Assembly: GCA_030549495.1 (NCBI GenBank)
Contig: JAUIRK010000991.1
Coordinates: 62,001 to 126,000 of the forward strand
Direction: 5' to 3'
From: Nectonema munidae
Taxonomy: Eukaryota > Nematomorpha > Nectonematoida > Nectonematidae
DNA: 64,000 bases
This document shows, piece by piece, positions 60,190 to 64,000 of this stretch. Positions within the stretch are counted from its first letter, which is position 1. Each line of letters starts with the position of its first letter. The notes beneath the pieces were generated by a model. The model was given only the letters and a program-made list of their open reading frames with translations. It was not told the origin of the DNA and made no database searches. A program made the position numbers and the translations under genes.

Positions 60190-61012
60190 TCAATTTATAT
60201 TAGTCTTTTTAACTTTATTTATAAGAAATAAAAAGCTAAATAAATAACACAAAAGAAAAATTAAAAAATTGTTTTTTGCTAGAAACTTTAAATTTAGAAA
60301 TTTATGATTTTTCGAAGCTCCATGCAATTCTTCCATAATTTTAATGGCCCGCTCTGCATTTTGATTAGACCTCGGGATATCAATTTTCGACTTCTCAAGG
60401 TTCCAATGCCTTTTTAAACAATTGATTGCTTTTTTGCATTCTATAATTTGTAAAGCCTTTAACAAACTACTAAAAGTGTTTTCTTTGTAGTGTTGATTTG
60501 CAAACCACCCTCGGCCCACTCATAACAAATAAAATCACACGCTGCCTCAAACATCTTGCGCTTTTCCTCCAGAAGAAAAAAAGCCATAACGACGTACGTT
60601 GCTCGTGAGTTTCACCGGCTTGATTTACGTTTGGAAGTTTTTTTTTTGTTTTGTTGGAATGTGTAAATAACCTACTTTGACCCTTCTTGAGATTTTTTTT
60701 GTTTGTTGTGGAAGAAATAGAGGAATATGATTGGCTAGGAGCTTCTTGTTTGTTTATGTCCATAGGATGTTGAAACCTTAAAGAAGTGGCAGCGATCGAA
60801 TCACAAAGAGTGTGTGATGAGTGGGAGAAGAGAGTAGAAGGGGTGGACGATAATGACGATGATAGGAAAGAGTTCTTGTTAGAGAGGTTGTGGCTACTAC
60901 CGCTTGAATTTTGGGCGGATGCCTTGATAGAGGAAGATGTGGATGGTGTGCCTTCGATAAACGAGAGAAGAAAATTGAGATTGTCAAATTTTGGTCCTTT
61001 TGCCACGTACAC
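60190..61012 (-). pseudogene. Transposase-like gene, uncharacterised family (copy 3, C-terminal part) behind a Ser-rich segment
   Basis: The reverse strand gives MFEAACDFICYEWAEGG (near 60570-60510), NQHYKENTFSSLLKAL, and SKIDIPRSNQNAERAIKIMEE (60390-60320). This is the same C-terminal order as copies 1 and 2 (D..YEW...WF.NQ, IPR.N..AER..K.M.EL). Upstream at 61012-60700 a frame beginning MYVAKGPKFDNLNFLLSFIE runs into a serine-rich stretch. The first part resembles the end of a MADF domain only weakly. The catalytic core seen in copies 1 and 2 is missing, so the segment may be a junction of two remnants. Confidence 0.55.
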
Positions 61013-61405
61013 ATTTTTGATCTGAGAATAGTAAATTTATATCGATGTAAAAATAGAAGTATCCAAGCGCAAAAATAGAGGTGGTCTCCAGTGCAACAAA
61101 GCACCTCTTTCCAACTACGCAGTAGACAGAGGTGCAAATCATCAAAATTTTGAAGGAGGGACGATTTTTATTAATAATTTTCAAATTGTATTCTTGTCCA
61201 ATGAACACACCACATTTATTACTACGCATTGCATCACTACATTCTAGTCCGCGGTGCCCTAAACGATCGCAAAGCATTTGCATGGGGAGCTAGAAGGGCT
61301 CACACAGCGGATCGTTTTGTGCAACGTATTGGGTCTTATAAATAATAATTTAGACTTTGAATTGAGTACTATTTTCTATTGCTTTTCAGGCATGATTTTA
61401 TAGAT
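61013..61405. other. No supported gene
   Basis: A GC-richer patch at 61.05-61.32 kb without a recognised domain. Confidence 0.35.
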
Positions 61406-61610
61406 TTAAATGCGAGATTTTCTTAATGGCTCAAACATGAAATGTGAAGAAATTTGGTTTAAGAGGAATCAAGTGTCGTTTATGTTCCGAAGTGTTATCA
61501 TGCACTTTTATAAATGCGGCAAGTTAGAAAGACATTTCGAAGTGAAGCACTCGAGACTATTGACTATTTTAACCGTCAAGCTGAAAGATTGCACAAATCC
61601 AGGTTTAATG
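61405..61610 (+). pseudogene. BED-type zinc finger remnant of a hAT/ZBED gene
   Basis: The trace C-R-L-C-S-E-V-L followed, after a frame change, by KLERHFEVKHS gives the C-x2-C ... H-x4-H pattern and the wording (CLLC...S.NLKRHFE.KH) of ZBED5/GTF2I-repeat-like hAT transposases. Only about 60 residues survive. Confidence 0.5.
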
Positions 61611-62201
61611 TGATAAGAAGTTCTCAATGTGTAAACTTGAGGCATATATTCCTGTCAAACGATTGGCTGGGGCAATCAAAGTCAATAAAGTCAATTTTTT
61701 CATTTTAACGTTTTTGAGATTAGTTGAAAAACTAATATATTAAATATGTTTATTTTTTAAAGGTAAAAAAGTACATTTTTTCTGTAAAAAGTAAATATAT
61801 TGTTAAAAATATTTGTTTGAAATTCCTTCATCCTAAATTATTCATAAGGCATTTTTGTTTCATTTTCGAAATTTCTTTGAATCTTCTCAAGCACAATTGG
61901 GCACCAGTGTCGGATAAATTAAAATAATCTGCCGTACATTATATTAAAAATGATTCGCAAGCAGCCGATTCGTTTTCAAAGCCCGAGCTTTAAAAGATTT
62001 AAATTTACTCTTATCCTCGATGTTTGCAGATGTTTTATTAAGTGACAAAAGGAAATTTTTTCAAGACCGAGTATCTAAAGTCTGAAATTATGCAGTATCC
62101 ATATATTTGTAAAAAAATGCTTTTGACAAAAATACAAATTTTTTAACTCATTTTTCAATAAAAAATAGATATTTTCTTAAGGGCTTTTTCCATAAAAATT
62201 A
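61611..62201. other. No recognised gene
   Basis: AT-rich, nothing recognised before the mariner-like element. Confidence 0.4.
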
Positions 62202-62203
62202 TA

Positions 62204-63753
62204 TACCTTTTCATTTTCAAAATGGGAAATAGCAAATTCAAAATGGGAAATATTAAATTCAAAATGGGAAGGGGAAATGAGAAATTCAAAATGGAACTTT
62301 TTTTGAATAAATGTTTTCATGTTTTTCTTTCATTCATTTAAACTTTTGCCAAAGCCTTCATTTGAATGGAAAAAAGTAAACAAATTTGAACAAAAAGTTT
62401 ATATTCAAATTTTTTGAGAAAATTTCCACGAGAGGTTATTCAAATTAGCAATTGTAAAATTTCGATAAAACTTTTTTTGATAATTCTTCGTTCCATTTTA
62501 TTCTTCGACAATATGCCAAATCAAAAGTGGAAAAAAGTTGAATCATTAAATAAAAAAAAATCAAATTTTAACAGTTTACGAAGCAGACGGTGATTGGAGG
62601 GCATTGACAAAAAGTCTCGGATTTAAAAAAACCACTCTTTATAGATGGATCGAAGAGCGAAACAAGCCAGATGGAAGAGGTGGAGCTCGAAATACGAAAA
62701 TTAATGAACAACACAAAAAAATTTTCATAGAATCCAATCAGAGAATATCTCTATCATAGATCAAAAGTCAATTTACCGAAAAGTTTTCCTTTGAAATTTC
62801 AAAAGAAAGCATTAGACGTCACCTTGACCTATTACTGTACACTTTGAAAGAAGTTTGCTTTGAACCAGAAAGGGCTAATTCACTCATAAATAAAGAAAAA
62901 AGAAAGGAGTTTGGTGTCGAGCTTCTAGAACAACAATCTGAGGGAAAAACCCTTTTGTTTATGGATGAAACAAATTTTAATATGTACACATTTCAAGAAA
63001 TTAAGGGCGATCAAAACGAGACCTCAGATGCTCCGTGGCCGCTGCAGCTTCAAAGGGAGCAAACATTCATTTGATAGGTGCAATTAGTTCTTTTAGGTTA
63101 GATTGTCATGAAATTTGAAGAGGATCCTTCAAAAAAAACGAAGCTGAAAATTTCGTCAAAACCACACTGAGGAAAGCTCTAGAGCTACACCAAGTTCATG
63201 TTGTGTTGGTTATGGACAACGCTCCTTGTCACTACGGTATTGAAAATATTTTAAACGAAGAAGAATTTTCTCTTCATAAAATTCCGCGTTTTGAGCCATA
63301 TAGCCCAATGTTGAATCCAATCGAATCAATTTGGAGTAAAGTGAAAGCCAGGGTCAAAAAGGAGTGGGCTGAAATATCAAATGAGGTTTTATATATAATT
63401 CTGATCGAGACGGCTTGGAAAATGTAATTTAGAACAAAAAAACTGGGAAAAATGGTTGCTTTGGCAGTCGATCAGATAAATCCTTCTTTTTGCTCAAATT
63501 CTATTGCCAAAATTCAGCGTTTGTTTCCTGGTGTTTTAAATTGTGCTAATGGTCAATTTTGTTTTTTTTGTTTTGATATCAAATAAACTTGTTCGAAAAC
63601 TTCTATTTTTATGAAATATGTTTAAAAATATAATCAGAAACTCAATAAAAGTTCTAATAAAAAATTATTAAAAAAAATGAAAAAAAGTCCCCTTTTGAAT
63701 TTGCTATTTCCCATTTTAAATTTGCTATTTCCCATTGTGAACATGAAAAGGTA
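62204..63753 (+). mobile_element. DD35E Tc1/mariner-superfamily element
   Basis: The inverted ends TACCTTTTCATTTTCAAAAT and TACCTTTTCATGTTCACAAT (reverse strand) lie between TA at 62202-62203 and 63754-63755. Behind each end the word GCAAATTCAAAATGGGAAAT, or a close variant, recurs: three to four times at the left (62221-62293) and twice at the right (63697-63737). The element is 1550 bp with one transposase gene. The ends are well matched, so it is a fairly recent insertion. Confidence 0.9.
62513..63427 (+). pseudogene. DD35E mariner-like transposase
   Basis: It starts MPNQKWKKVE at 62513. A frame change in the poly-A run near 62555 leads into VYEADGDWRALTKSLGFKKT and LYRWIEERN (helix-turn-helix). 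A stop lies after NQRISLS (62759). ISKESIRRHLD and LLFMDETNFNMYT (first catalytic D) follow, then a frame change near 63040. VVLVMDNAPCHYGIENIL carries the second D, and PYSPMLNPIESIWSKVKARV the E. Exactly 35 residues separate the second D and the E. All three catalytic residues are present. The gene is dead through about three breaks. Confidence 0.9.
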
Positions 63754-63755
63754 TA

Positions 63756-64000
63756 GATTACTAATCATTTTTTAGGATAATATTTACTATAAAAAGTCAA
63801 TAATTTGACAATTTTTGGGTCCGTTTATGCCCAACTGATTACAGAATAAATTTTAGGTTAATTATTACAAAGAAAGTCAACTTTTTGAAGTCGTTAAGGC
63901 AATTTCTGTTGCCCCTACTGATGTGATTACTGTTTTTTTTGCAAATTTAGAAGGTACAAATAATGTTTTAACATAACATAACATAATTTATTAAGCGTAT
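63756..64000. other. AT-rich flank
   Basis: Nothing recognised; a short (ACATA)n run at 63970-63985. Confidence 0.4.

Noticed and set aside
60786-61025. Acidic 79-codon forward frame
   Set aside because: Antisense to the serine-rich reverse-strand segment.
63960-64000. (ACATA)n as telomere-like repeat
   Set aside because: Too few units and not the arthropod TTAGG motif.

Overview
This is a very AT-rich stretch of a eukaryotic nuclear genome. There are no operons, ribosome binding sites or compact genes. Coding traces are almost all transposon-derived, and a few short phase-compatible exons carry consensus GT..AG splice sites. The mix of piggyBac, hAT (TTF/ZMYM type and ZBED type), pogo/Tigger, DD35E Tc1/mariner, non-LTR retrotransposons and a tRNA-derived SINE fits an invertebrate, most likely an arthropod. 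I cannot name the species.

Layout. 1-3.3 kb holds a decayed reverse-strand gene of an uncharacterised transposase-like family (copy 1 of 3; the others lie near 52-53.7 and 60.2-61 kb). 3.6-9.4 kb is a 5.8-kb TTAA-flanked, non-coding piggyBac-like element that carries two unrelated satellite arrays, each with a period near 150 bp; three diverged relatives lie at 23.8-24.1, 36.0-36.5 and 47.4-49.4 kb. 10.6-13.4 kb is a patchwork of a LINE tail, a hAT remnant and a second uncharacterised family. 14.6-17.7 kb is a reverse-strand LINE with a PHD finger, endonuclease and reverse transcriptase. 19.2-20.3 kb is a piggyBac remnant. 22.1-27.1 kb contains the best candidate for a host gene (three small reverse-strand exons) with hairpin elements in its introns. 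27.7-33.3 kb is a nest: a piggyBac transposase gene split by a ZBED-type hAT (perfect 8-bp target duplication), which is itself split by 2.6 kb of strongly cytosine-depleted sequence. 33.5-37.3 kb has a short piggyBac derivative, a 182-bp tandem duplication, a satellite-element end, a MITE and a piggyBac tail. 39.2-40.5 kb is a Ty3/Gypsy fossil. 41.3-45.4 kb is a long forward LINE with RNase H. 45.6-50.7 kb has two pogo-type elements. 55.2-58.2 kb is a hAT element with clean ends and a perfect target duplication. 62.2-63.75 kb is a DD35E mariner-like element with clean inverted repeats.

Functionally the window is a transposon graveyard with a few relatively young insertions. No gene set works together as a pathway. 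The most unusual features are the satellite-bearing TTAA element family, the three-layer nest with its cytosine-depleted core, and the LINE that keeps a decayed 2A-like peptide in front of its PHD finger.
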